A DNA stretch of 17,391 nucleotides from Candidatus Gastranaerophilales bacterium (GCA_944323585.1 CALUTA010000017.1:1-17391), one strand, 5' to 3'; positions 1-7,293 are shown, numbered from the stretch's first letter. Made by a program: numbers and translations. The notes: generated by a model from the sequence alone, not told the origin.

Positions 1-78
1 GCTCTTCAGACAGAATATGACAGCATCAAGTCAATAATAGAGAAAACAGTGGAACGTAACTTGAAGCTGTATTCATAG
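1..78 (+). CDS. C-terminal tail of an unidentified protein (partial)
   Basis: An open frame enters from the left edge in frame 1 and stops at TAG (76-78), giving 25 residues that end in the sequence EKTVERNLKLYS. The short tail is rich in charged and polar residues and looks helical, but is too short to assign a function. It runs in the same direction as the TPR gene that follows 72 bases later. A separate promoter candidate lies between them, so they need not be one operon. It could also be a chance open frame. Confidence 0.4.
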   Translation, partial: ALQTEYDSIKSIIEKTVERNLKLYS

Positions 79-103
79 GTTTTGAAATAAAAAATTAATA
101 TAC

Positions 104-132
104 TTGCGAAATAATTTCAAAAGCATTATCAT
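104..132 (+). promoter_or_regulatory. Candidate sigma70-type promoter for the TPR gene
   Basis: A -35-like TTGCGA (104-109, 4 of 6 matches) is followed after 17 bases by a -10-like TATCAT (127-132, 5 of 6). Transcription would start near 139, just before a TGAGG ribosome site at 141-145. This would leave the upstream GTG at 136 outside the transcript and supports translation from GTG 151. It is a pattern match in AT-rich DNA only. Confidence 0.45.
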
Positions 133-140
133 ATAGTGTG

Positions 141-145
141 TGAGG
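141..145 (+). promoter_or_regulatory. Ribosome binding site that fixes the TPR gene start at GTG 151
   Basis: TGAGG sits five bases before GTG 151. The longer in-frame start, GTG 136, has no Shine-Dalgarno sequence and lies upstream of the predicted transcription start, so the shorter form is preferred. Confidence 0.6.
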
Positions 146-150
146 TTGTA

Positions 151-1254
151 GTGAACAGGCGTAAATTCTCAAAAATATTTTCAATACTTTTTTTTATAGC
201 TTTTGTCGTAACTGTTTATCTTTTTCCGAACTGGTATGTAACGCAAATTAATAAAGTACGCGGCATGTATCTTGTATGGCAGGGCGATAAAGCTCTTAGG
301 AAGCTAGAAATTCAGGATGCAATCGGATATTATCTTAAAGGGCTTGAATTATACCCCGGTCATTACAGTGCATGGTTTAACTTAGGCAATATTTATGTCT
401 TGTATGAAGATTACTATTCTGCAGCAGATGCTTATGAAAATGCGATTAAATACAACCCGAATTACGTTATTGCAAGAATGAATTACGGTATTATATCGGC
501 TGAGCGTCTTGGCGATTTTGACGGAGCAATTGATCAGTATAATACTATCCTCGGTATCAGGAGGAAACTTGTTTATATTCCTTATGTCTTTAATAATTTA
601 AAGAGTTATAAAACTAATATTGGTCTTGCGTATTATAATATGGGCGTCGCTTACAGGCAGAAATCAATTTACGAGGAAAACGCAAGAGGGTATCAGGAAG
701 AATTAAACCTGAAAAAATCAATCACTTATTATAAAGAAGCAATAAAAATATTAAAGGATAATTATGATGCTTATTACAATTTAGGTCTGGCTTTTCAGCT
801 TTACGGTGATTTGAGAAGTGCCGGACTTGCCTATTGCAGGGCAATTGAAGTTGCACCTCTTAATTATGATGCTCATTATAATCTGGCATTGTTGCTTAGA
901 GAACTCAAATTTTATAAAGAGTCAATTGTTGAAATGCAAAAGGCTACTCTTTTGATAACAGAAAGTGATAAATCATCTTACAGACAGCAGTATGTTTTTC
1001 AGGTTTTGAACGATATCTCAAGACGTTATATGGAAACAAAAGGCCGAATTAATTATCTTGTTGAAAACGAAAGTGAAAATGAATCCTCTATGGAGGCCGC
1101 AGCAAGGTCTGTAAATTTCGATAAAGGCCATTTTACAATGGATAATGATTTTGACAAATCCATGTATGAAAACTTCAGCAAATGCGGATCTTTGAAGCTG
1201 TTTGTAGAAGAGGGAGTTGATGTTGATGAAATTCTGACACGTCAGACTTTCTGA
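151..1254 (+). CDS. Membrane-anchored TPR-repeat protein
   Basis: This 367-residue protein (start GTG 151) opens with a basic stretch (NRRKFSK) and one hydrophobic segment at about residues 8-28, read as an uncleaved signal anchor. The rest would then lie outside the cytoplasm. Tetratricopeptide repeats follow: roughly residues 39-70, 73-106, 107-138, 160-205 (with a long insertion), 206-239 and 240-272. They carry typical features such as AWFNLGNIY, AYYNLGLAF and AHYNLALLL followed by A-x-x-x-Y-x-x-A-I patterns. The last 90 residues are polar and acidic, without repeats. TPR arrays are protein-binding scaffolds, so the partner and role cannot be read from sequence. The gene ends two bases before the stop of the convergent sugar permease gene. 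A GTG at 136 would add five residues but is poorly supported. Confidence 0.85.
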   Translation: MNRRKFSKIFSILFFIAFVVTVYLFPNWYVTQINKVRGMYLVWQGDKALRKLEIQDAIGYYLKGLELYPGHYSAWFNLGNIYVLYEDYYSAADAYENAIKYNPNYVIARMNYGIISAERLGDFDGAIDQYNTILGIRRKLVYIPYVFNNLKSYKTNIGLAYYNMGVAYRQKSIYEENARGYQEELNLKKSITYYKEAIKILKDNYDAYYNLGLAFQLYGDLRSAGLAYCRAIEVAPLNYDAHYNLALLLRELKFYKESIVEMQKATLLITESDKSSYRQQYVFQVLNDISRRYMETKGRINYLVENESENESSMEAAARSVNFDKGHFTMDNDFDKSMYENFSKCGSLKLFVEEGVDVDEILTRQTF

Positions 1255-1256
1255 TT

Positions 1257-2099
1257 TTATCCTTTTACAGCTCCTTCATTTTCGCCTGAAATAAAGTATT
1301 TCTGCATGCAGAGAAAAAAGATTATAATAGGAATAGTTGAAAGAATTGAACCGGCAGCGATAAACCTCCAGTTGGAACTGAACATTCCCTGAAGATTGTT
1401 AACCCCGACCGGCAGAGTGTACATAGCATCTTTAGTAAGGACAATGCTCGGCCACAAGAATTCTCCCCAGCTTCCGATAAAAGTAAAAATCGCAAGCACT
1501 GCAAGCGACGGTTTAACCATCGGAAGCAATACTTTAGTAAAAATTTGAAAAACATTGCACCCGTCTACAATTGCGGCTTCTTCCATCTCTTTTGGAATTC
1601 CCAAAAATGCCTGACGCATAAGAAATATTCCGAAGGCGCTTACCGCAAACGGCATAATCAATCCGACATATCCTGCAAAATTGTTTACACTGTCCACAAG
1701 GTGAAGCTTTAAGGTTATCAGGTAAACCGGAAGCATAATTGCCTGAAACGGAATCATAATGGTTGCAAGTATTGCAAAGAATGTTATTTTTTTACCCTTG
1801 AATTCCATTCTCGCAAGCGGATATCCGGCCATGGAAGATAAAATAAGATTCAAAAGCACTGTTCCGCCCGCTACAATCATTGAGTTTACAAAATATCCGA
1901 TGAAATTTACCTTATCCCAGACGCCTGTATAGTTTGCAAGGGTAAAGTCTGTCGGTATTATTGTCGGCGGGTAGGCAAAAATATTTTCGCTGTTTCCTTT
2001 TAGTGATGTTGATATAAGCCATATAAAAGGAAATATCGATAAAATGGATGTTATTATTAAAATTATATGTATAGGTAAATTTTTGAATAATTTTTTCAT
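1257..2099 (-). CDS. Carbohydrate ABC transporter permease, MalG/UgpE type
   Basis: This 280-residue inner-membrane protein has about six hydrophobic segments, starting at residues 10-30, with the main block from 70 to 270. It carries the signature cytoplasmic loop of binding-protein-dependent permeases at about residues 174-193 (E174-A-A-I-V-D-G180 through LLP193), where the ATPase docks. Length and order fit the second permease of the MalFG/UgpAE class (CUT1 sugar and glycerol-phosphate importers). Its ATG overlaps the TGA of the upstream permease gene (ATGA, 2096-2099), so the two are probably translationally coupled and form a heterodimer. No ATPase or solute-binding gene is in the window, so the substrate cannot be told. 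The stop lies two bases from the convergent TPR gene. Confidence 0.93.
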   Translation of the reverse strand: MKKLFKNLPIHIILIITSILSIFPFIWLISTSLKGNSENIFAYPPTIIPTDFTLANYTGVWDKVNFIGYFVNSMIVAGGTVLLNLILSSMAGYPLARMEFKGKKITFFAILATIMIPFQAIMLPVYLITLKLHLVDSVNNFAGYVGLIMPFAVSAFGIFLMRQAFLGIPKEMEEAAIVDGCNVFQIFTKVLLPMVKPSLAVLAIFTFIGSWGEFLWPSIVLTKDAMYTLPVGVNNLQGMFSSNWRFIAAGSILSTIPIIIFFLCMQKYFISGENEGAVKG

Positions 2100-2968
2100 A
2101 TTTGATACCTGTTTTTCTCAAAGAATAGGATATTTACAAGCGACAGCGCAAGAACAATTACCAGAAGCACAACTGCCATCGCCGAAGCAAATCCGAGATC
2201 AAGATTTTCAAACGCACGTTCATAAATATAATAAACAATTGTTTTGCTTGAATTTAGAGGCCCGCCCTTTGTCATAACATAAATTTCCGCAAAAACTTTC
2301 ATTGCAGAAATTGCGCTGATTGTTGTCACAAGCGCAATTGTCGGCATAATATGCGGAATTGTGACGGTCAAATGTTTTCTGAAAAATCCGGCACCGTCAA
2401 TTTCGCAGGCTTCATAAAGTTCTTTTGGAACACTCATGAGTGCAGCCAGATAAATCATCATATAATACCCGATTCCTTTCCAGATAGTTACGATTATTAC
2501 CGAATACAATGCCCAATTCGGATCTGTAAGCCATCCGATTTTGGACAGCCCGAGAGTCGTAACTATGAAATTCAAAATTCCTTCGTCAGCGTAAAGCCAT
2601 TTAAAAGCAATTGCCGCAACAACTATTGATACGATTACAGGAAGATAAATGAGAATTTTGTATAAGGTCACCCCCCTTATCTGCCTGTTTAAAAGCACTG
2701 CAAGGAAAAGCGGTACTATCGCCAGAATCGGAACAGCAACAATTAGATAGATGAAAGTGTTCAACAAAACTTTATAGAAAATCGGACTGTGGAATAGTTT
2801 TGTGTAATTTTCAAATCCCGCAAACTGCGCATGGTAAATACTGTTTGAATAATCCATAAAACTTAATGCAAAAGTTTGGAAAAACGGGATAAAAAAGAAT
2901 ATAACAAGCACAATTAAGGCCGGCATTAAAAACAGATATGGAGCGTATTTGCCATAATACTTAAACAT
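2096..2968 (-). CDS. Carbohydrate ABC transporter permease, MalF/UgpA type
   Basis: This 290-residue protein is the first permease of a MalF/MalG-like pair. A hydrophobic helix at about residues 11-31 is followed by an extracytoplasmic stretch and five more segments. The EAA loop is present at 184-205 (Y-E186-A-C-E-I-D-G192-A through IP205). It lacks the long periplasmic insertion of enterobacterial MalF, as is usual for the UgpA/LacF subgroup. The start ATG (2968-2966) has no Shine-Dalgarno sequence, and the next in-frame codons upstream reach a stop at once. A strong promoter match places the transcript start on the ATG itself (see the promoter entry), so the mRNA may be leaderless. It is 42 bases downstream of the UspA gene and overlaps the second permease by four bases. 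Confidence 0.93.
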   Translation of the reverse strand: MFKYYGKYAPYLFLMPALIVLVIFFFIPFFQTFALSFMDYSNSIYHAQFAGFENYTKLFHSPIFYKVLLNTFIYLIVAVPILAIVPLFLAVLLNRQIRGVTLYKILIYLPVIVSIVVAAIAFKWLYADEGILNFIVTTLGLSKIGWLTDPNWALYSVIIVTIWKGIGYYMMIYLAALMSVPKELYEACEIDGAGFFRKHLTVTIPHIMPTIALVTTISAISAMKVFAEIYVMTKGGPLNSSKTIVYYIYERAFENLDLGFASAMAVVLLVIVLALSLVNILFFEKNRYQI

Positions 2969-2974
2969 AAGTCA

Positions 2975-3003
2975 ATTATTGCATTTTTTAACCTGCCGGT
3001 CAA
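2975..3003 (-). promoter_or_regulatory. Promoter predicted to give a leaderless permease mRNA
   Basis: On the minus strand TTGACC (3003-2998, 5 of 6 to TTGACA) is separated by exactly 17 bases from AATAAT (2980-2975, 5 of 6 to TATAAT). Six bases then lead to the A of the ATG at 2968, which falls at the expected +1. The gene has no ribosome binding site, which fits a leaderless transcript. The promoter lies in the 42-base gap after the UspA stop, so the permeases may be expressed independently of that gene. Inferred from geometry only. Confidence 0.6.
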
Positions 3004-3010
3004 TAATTTA

Positions 3011-3868
3011 TCACTCCTTAAAGATTAGAATATCGCATTTTGCGTTTTCCAGAACTTTTTTGCTGACAGATCCGAGCAGAAAGTCCTGCATCTTAGTTTT
3101 GCCTCTGCTTCCGGTAACTATCAGATCAGTTTGTTTTGATGCGGCATAATCGAGAATCTTTTGAGCCGGATTTCCGCTGAGAACAACCCCTTCACAGACA
3201 AAAAGGCCTTTGTGTTTGAATCTTTCCGTCAATTCCTGAAGAGTTTTTTGCGAGAATTTTTGCTGCTGCTCTTCAATTGCCAGAATCCAGTTAGAATCAA
3301 GTGTCCCGTTCAAAAACAGCATATCCGCTGTTTCATTCACGGTGCATAAATATATTTCTTTATCCTCAAGATTTAGTTCTGCCAGTGCTCTTGTGATTGC
3401 CAGATTAGCACTGTCTGTTCCGTCTGTTGCAAAGAGAATTTTTTTGCCGCTGTTTTCTTCTTTCGAAATGTAGGTAGAAAGTCCTTCACTGTAAGCAATT
3501 TCTCTCGATACGGAGCCGAGCCACTTTTGGATTCCCTTCTTGCCGTGTGAACCCAAAAGTATTAAATCATATTTTTCTTTTGCACTTTGTTCAATAATAC
3601 TTTCGACGGCACTTCCGCATTGTTTAAATATTTCTCCGCAAAGTATTCCGTTTGCTTCAATTTCCTTTTTCGTGTATTCAAGAATATCGTCAGCAATGTT
3701 TGCACATGAATTATTAAAACCTTCTGCTTCAACAATTACGTTATCAGGCAGAAAACTCCAGTCAATAACACAAATAGTGTCCATAATCACATCTTTTGCC
3801 CATTTGGAAAAGTTGTGAAGTGCATTATAACTTATTTTTGAGCCGTCTGTGCAAAATAAAACTTTCAT
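3011..3868 (-). CDS. Universal stress protein with two tandem UspA domains
   Basis: This 285-residue cytoplasmic protein has two UspA folds. The first (residues 1-137) starts MKVLFCTDGS and the second (142-285) starts KKILFATDGT. Each has the late nucleotide-binding loop, GSHG (106-109) with GS (118-119), and GSRG (253-256) with GS (266-267). The second loop matches the ATP-binding pattern G-x2-G-x9-G-S. The first has eight rather than nine residues between the glycines, so nucleotide binding there may differ. Tandem UspA proteins bind ATP or other ligands during stress; the specific role is not visible. An AAGGAG site lies seven bases before the ATG. Downstream on the same strand is the sugar permease pair, which has its own promoter candidate. 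It diverges from the sigma-factor gene. Confidence 0.92.
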   Translation of the reverse strand: MKVLFCTDGSKISYNALHNFSKWAKDVIMDTICVIDWSFLPDNVIVEAEGFNNSCANIADDILEYTKKEIEANGILCGEIFKQCGSAVESIIEQSAKEKYDLILLGSHGKKGIQKWLGSVSREIAYSEGLSTYISKEENSGKKILFATDGTDSANLAITRALAELNLEDKEIYLCTVNETADMLFLNGTLDSNWILAIEEQQQKFSQKTLQELTERFKHKGLFVCEGVVLSGNPAQKILDYAASKQTDLIVTGSRGKTKMQDFLLGSVSKKVLENAKCDILIFKE

Positions 3869-3966
3869 AAAATTTCTCCTTAATGTTTGTGTTTGTTTTT
3901 ATTAATATAAATTATGTTAAGGAAAATTAAATTATCTGGTATTCTATATTTTTTTTTGTTATGCTG

Positions 3967-3995
3967 TTGTCAGGAATTAGTTTCTAGGATAAAGT
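3967..3995 (+). promoter_or_regulatory. Weak promoter candidate for the sigma-factor run
   Basis: TTGTCA (3967-3972, 5 of 6) and TAAAGT (3990-3995, 4 of 6) are spaced by 17 bases. The predicted start at about 4002 is only three bases before ATG 4005, and no well-placed Shine-Dalgarno precedes that ATG. If real, it would be a third near-leaderless start. The rest of the 136-base divergent gap (3869-4004) is AT-rich with no other clear element, and I see no glycine riboswitch in it. Confidence 0.33.
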
Positions 3996-4004
3996 GTTGT
4001 AGTT

Positions 4005-4616
4005 ATGACTGCTGAACAAAAGGTTAACCTCAGGGATTACAAAAATTTAATTGAAACAATTGCAAAGGTTGAATATCAAAAATTTTCAGTTTCGCATTTG
4101 ATTGAACTTCCGGAATTAATAAATATCGGAAACCATACACTATACGTACTATTTAAAAATAATTCACCGGAAAACTACAACAGCACCTATCTTTCAACTG
4201 CTATCAAATGGGCTATAAGAAACGAAGTCAGACGACGCTACAAATGGTACACTTTAAAGAACAGAAAACAGCAGATGCAGGAAGCTGAAGAGGCGAATGA
4301 ACTAAGAGTTGAAGTATATAAGACGATTCTTTCAATAGATGAGATGCAGGATTCGGATATGCCGACACAGATTAAGGCAGAAGACAAAACTCCTGAAGAG
4401 TCTATTGAATTTGCAGAGTTGAAGGCTCATATTCTAGATGCAATGAAACGTCTGCCGGGTCGTGAAAGAGAATTAATCGAATATAAATTTTTTAAAGAAA
4501 AAAAGCTTCGTGAAATAGCTGAAGAATTTGATATTTCACAATCAAGAATTTCAAGAATAATTCAATCAGGACTTGATAAAATTAAAAAAGACTTGAAAAA
4601 ACAGGGGATTATTTGA
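4005..4616 (+). CDS. Small sigma-70-family RNA polymerase sigma factor
   Basis: This 203-residue protein has a degenerate region 2 at about residues 12-80. ELPELINIGNHTLYVLF recalls the DLIQEGxIGL motif, followed by YLSTAIKWAIRNEVRRR. A polar helical linker follows (82-135), then a clear region 4 at about 140-198. That region includes LPGRERELIEYKFFKEKKLREIA and a helix-turn-helix, ISQSRISRI, that would contact the -35 element. No region 1.1 or 3 is seen. The length fits alternative sigma factors of the FliA/SigB/ECF size range, but the family is uncertain. Its TGA overlaps the TTG start of gcvPB by four bases. No anti-sigma factor is adjacent. No good ribosome site precedes the ATG; an AGGA lies too far away (15 bases), and an in-frame TAA at 3990 excludes a longer form. 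Confidence 0.83.
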   Translation: MTAEQKVNLRDYKNLIETIAKVEYQKFSVSHLIELPELINIGNHTLYVLFKNNSPENYNSTYLSTAIKWAIRNEVRRRYKWYTLKNRKQQMQEAEEANELRVEVYKTILSIDEMQDSDMPTQIKAEDKTPEESIEFAELKAHILDAMKRLPGRERELIEYKFFKEKKLREIAEEFDISQSRISRIIQSGLDKIKKDLKKQGII

Positions 4617-6049
4617 AGTTTATGAAAACAATTTTTGAAAAAAATAATAATACTGGCGGTATATCTTTTACTGATGAAGAAATACATGTCGATTTTATTG
4701 ATAAAAAATTATTAAGAACTAACTCCTGTGGTTTGCCGGATATTGGCGAACTTGAAGTAATGAGGCATTACAAAGAACTTTCAGACAGAAATTTTTGTAT
4801 TGAAAAAGGCTTTTATCCTCTCGGTTCCTGTACAATGAAATATAATCCAAAAGTCGGGGAATTTTTGGCATCATTAGAGGGTTTTGCAAATCTTCATCCT
4901 TTGCAGTCTGATGAGGATTCGCAGGGTGCTCTTGAATTGATGTATAAGCTTCAGGAATCTTTGAAAAAAATTACGGGTATGGATGCTGTATCTCTTCAGC
5001 CGGCAGCAGGTGCACATGGCGAATTGACCGGCATGATGGTTATAAAAAAGTTTTTTGAAGTTAAAGGTGAAAAAAGAACTAAAGTTATAGTACCGGATTC
5101 GGCGCATGGTACAAATCCGGCAAGTGCAGCGCTTTGCGGGTTTGAAATTGTTTCGGTAAAATCAAACGAAAAAGGGCAGGTTGATATAGAGGATTTGAAA
5201 GGTCTTCTGGGGCCTGATGTTGCCGCAATAATGATGACAAATCCTAATACTCTCGGAATTTTTGAAGAAAAAGTTCTTGAAATTTCTGAACTTATGCACA
5301 AAAACGGGTCGCTGTTATACTATGACGGAGCTAATTTCAATGCAATTATGGGGTATACAAATCCAAAACTTATGGGATTTGATGTTGTGCATCTGAATCT
5401 TCATAAAACCTTTGCAACCCCTCATGGCGGCGGCGGCCCGGGGGCGGGTCCTGTCGGTGTGGTTAAAGAACTTGCTGAATTTTTGCCGTCGCCTGTTATA
5501 GATTTTGACGGGCAAAAATACTTTAAAAAATTTAACCTCAAACATTCAATTGGTAAAGTTCGTGATTTCAGCGGCAGTTTCGGAGTTCTTGTAAGAGCTT
5601 ATGCCTATATTCTTATGATGGGCAAAAGTCTCAAAGAAGCAAGTGAAAATGCGGTTTTGAACGCTAATTACCTAAAAGAAAAACTCAAAAATTATTTTAC
5701 ACTTCCGTATGATGTTCTTTGCAAGCACGAATTTGTACTTTCGGCAGAGGATTTGAAGCATAAAACGGGTGTTTCGGCTTTAAATATAGCAAAGGCCTTG
5801 ATGGACGGCAATACACATCCGCCGACGATTTATTTCCCTCTGATTGTTCATGAAGCAATGATGATTGAGCCGACGGAAAGCGAAACAAAAGAACGGATGG
5901 ATGAGTTTGTTGATATTATGGTAAAAATTTACAATGAAACAGAATCAAACTCTGAAAAATTAATTTCAGCTCCGCACAATACTCCTGTTAAGCGTGTGGA
6001 TGAAACTCTTGCTGCAAGACATCCTGATTTGTGCTTCAAAGCGGAATAA
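4613..6049 (+). CDS. gcvPB: Glycine dehydrogenase (decarboxylating) subunit 2
   Basis: This is the PLP-binding subunit of the P-protein of the glycine cleavage system. With GcvPA it decarboxylates glycine and loads the aminomethyl group on lipoyl-GcvH. The 478 residues match the usual length of the split form. Conserved blocks include GSCTMKYNPK (71-80), AGAHGELTGM, DSAHGTNPAS (162-171), MTNPNTLGIFE and YYDGANFNAI. HLNLHKTFATPHGGGGPG follows, with the PLP lysine at K265. The start TTG (4613) overlaps the sigma-factor TGA and sits five bases after AGGGG, suggesting translational coupling. An ATG at 4622 would shorten it by three residues. GcvPA, GcvT and GcvH are not in the window, and no glycine riboswitch precedes the run. 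Confidence 0.95.
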   Translation: MKFMKTIFEKNNNTGGISFTDEEIHVDFIDKKLLRTNSCGLPDIGELEVMRHYKELSDRNFCIEKGFYPLGSCTMKYNPKVGEFLASLEGFANLHPLQSDEDSQGALELMYKLQESLKKITGMDAVSLQPAAGAHGELTGMMVIKKFFEVKGEKRTKVIVPDSAHGTNPASAALCGFEIVSVKSNEKGQVDIEDLKGLLGPDVAAIMMTNPNTLGIFEEKVLEISELMHKNGSLLYYDGANFNAIMGYTNPKLMGFDVVHLNLHKTFATPHGGGGPGAGPVGVVKELAEFLPSPVIDFDGQKYFKKFNLKHSIGKVRDFSGSFGVLVRAYAYILMMGKSLKEASENAVLNANYLKEKLKNYFTLPYDVLCKHEFVLSAEDLKHKTGVSALNIAKALMDGNTHPPTIYFPLIVHEAMMIEPTESETKERMDEFVDIMVKIYNETESNSEKLISAPHNTPVKRVDETLAARHPDLCFKAE

Positions 6050-6073
6050 AAATTTTATTATACAAATTAAATG

Positions 6074-6078
6074 AAAGG
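6074..6078 (+). promoter_or_regulatory. Ribosome binding site supporting TTG 6088
   Basis: AAAGG (6074-6078) is nine bases before TTG 6088, just after the gcvPB stop at 6049. The only longer start, GTG 6031, lies inside gcvPB, has no such site, and would add 19 residues without resemblance to the family N-terminus. Confidence 0.55.
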
Positions 6079-6087
6079 CAGAATAAA

Positions 6088-7248
6088 TTGACTAATAAAG
6101 ATAAAAAAATAAAAGTTTCATTTCCCCATATGGGAACAATATATATAGCGTGGTCAGCGGCATTAAGAAAGGTCGGTGTTGAACCTTATGTTCCGCCATA
6201 CACAAGTAAAAGAACCCTTTCACTCGGAACAAAGTATTCGCCTGAAGCAATTTGTCTTCCATACAAGCTTATTATGGGCAATTTTATAGAAGCAATAGAA
6301 GGCGGGGCTGATTACGTTGCAATGATTTCATCTCCAGGATGCTGCAGATTGGGCGAGTATGGCAAATGTATTAACAATGCCCTTTCTGATTTAGGATATC
6401 ATGCCAATTATATTGAATTGCAATTGTATGACGGAATTCAGGGAATTTATAACTTTTTGAAGGCAGTTTCGCATAAAAATGATCCGGTGCTTTTTATAAG
6501 AGCAATTGTGCTTGCAATCAGAAAAGTCTTTTTGCTGGATGATTTGCAGGCAAGACTGTCATATTTGAGGGCAAGAGAATATAATTTCGGAGATGCCGAG
6601 AAGCATTTTAATAAGGCTTTAAAAATAGTTGATGATGCAATGAACACCCGCCAGCTTAATAAAGCTAAAAAACTTGCTTTTGAAGAAATGGACAAAGTTA
6701 AATATGATCCTAATAAAGAAGTTTTGCATGTTGACATCACAGGGGAAATTTACCTTGTGTGCGACAGATTTTCCAATCAGGATATTGTAAAAGAACTCGG
6801 GAAAATGGGTGTTGAAACAAGAAAAAGTTTAACAGTAAGCGGATTTTTGAAAGATGCGATTATTCCTAAAATTTTTCGCAAAGGAGAAACTCACCTTCAA
6901 AGGGCAAACCGTCTTGCAAAACCATATTTGATGAGAGATATAGGCGGTGATGCACTTGAGTGCGTCTCAGATGTTGCTTATGCAAATGAAAGAGGTATTG
7001 ACGGCATAATTCATATAAGTCCGTTCACATGCATGCCTGAAATTATGTCCCAGAATATATTTCCTGCAATGAGAGAGAATTGTGATATACCTATTCTGCC
7101 TCTAATAATGGATGAACAAACCGGAAAAGCCGGCTATTTAACACGTTTAGAAGCATTTGTTGATTTGATGAGACGTCGTAAGCGCAGAAGATCAATGGAG
7201 CTTAATAAGAAAAACTCTGATGAAAAACAGGAAGAAGTTCTTAAGTAA
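6088..7248 (+). CDS. DUF2229/HgdB-like protein of the 2-hydroxyacyl-CoA dehydratase superfamily
   Basis: With start TTG 6088 this is 386 residues. It opens KIKVSFPHMGTIYIAW, like proteins annotated 'CoA protein activase' or DUF2229 (COG3581). Conserved cysteines occur in EAICLPYK (C56), SPGCCRLGEYGKC (C85, C86, C94) and HISPFTCMPE (C315). In this superfamily such cysteines bind an Fe-S cluster. Related proteins are dehydratase subunits (HgdB/BcrC) or ATP-driven electron activators, but stand-alone DUF2229 members have no settled function. No BadF/BcrA-type ATPase, the usual activase partner, is in the window. The protein ends in a strongly basic run (RRRKRRR, about 362-368) and a charged tail. 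It follows gcvPB by 38 bases and is probably cotranscribed. Family assignment is fairly sure, the reaction unknown. Confidence 0.75.
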   Translation: MTNKDKKIKVSFPHMGTIYIAWSAALRKVGVEPYVPPYTSKRTLSLGTKYSPEAICLPYKLIMGNFIEAIEGGADYVAMISSPGCCRLGEYGKCINNALSDLGYHANYIELQLYDGIQGIYNFLKAVSHKNDPVLFIRAIVLAIRKVFLLDDLQARLSYLRAREYNFGDAEKHFNKALKIVDDAMNTRQLNKAKKLAFEEMDKVKYDPNKEVLHVDITGEIYLVCDRFSNQDIVKELGKMGVETRKSLTVSGFLKDAIIPKIFRKGETHLQRANRLAKPYLMRDIGGDALECVSDVAYANERGIDGIIHISPFTCMPEIMSQNIFPAMRENCDIPILPLIMDEQTGKAGYLTRLEAFVDLMRRRKRRRSMELNKKNSDEKQEEVLK

Positions 7249-7293
7249 ACTGCAGGTTATTTAATTCAAAATTTATGAGGTAAATATTATTAT

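Noticed and set aside
136..150. Longer start GTG 136 for the TPR protein
   Set aside because: No ribosome site precedes it, it lies upstream of the predicted transcription start, and GTG 151 has TGAGG at the right distance.
1301..1312. Perfect 12-base palindrome TCTGCATGCAGA near the end of the permease gene
   Set aside because: It codes for ordinary permease residues, has no loop for a hairpin and no T-run, and occurs once; probably chance.
3869..4004. Possible glycine riboswitch before the sigma-gcvPB run
   Set aside because: The 136-base gap is AT-rich and lacks the GC-rich paired helices and conserved core expected; it seems too short and unstructured for a tandem glycine riboswitch.
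6031..6087. Longer start GTG 6031 for the DUF2229 protein
   Set aside because: It lies inside gcvPB, has no ribosome site and adds residues unlike the family N-terminus; TTG 6088 has AAAGG nine bases before it.
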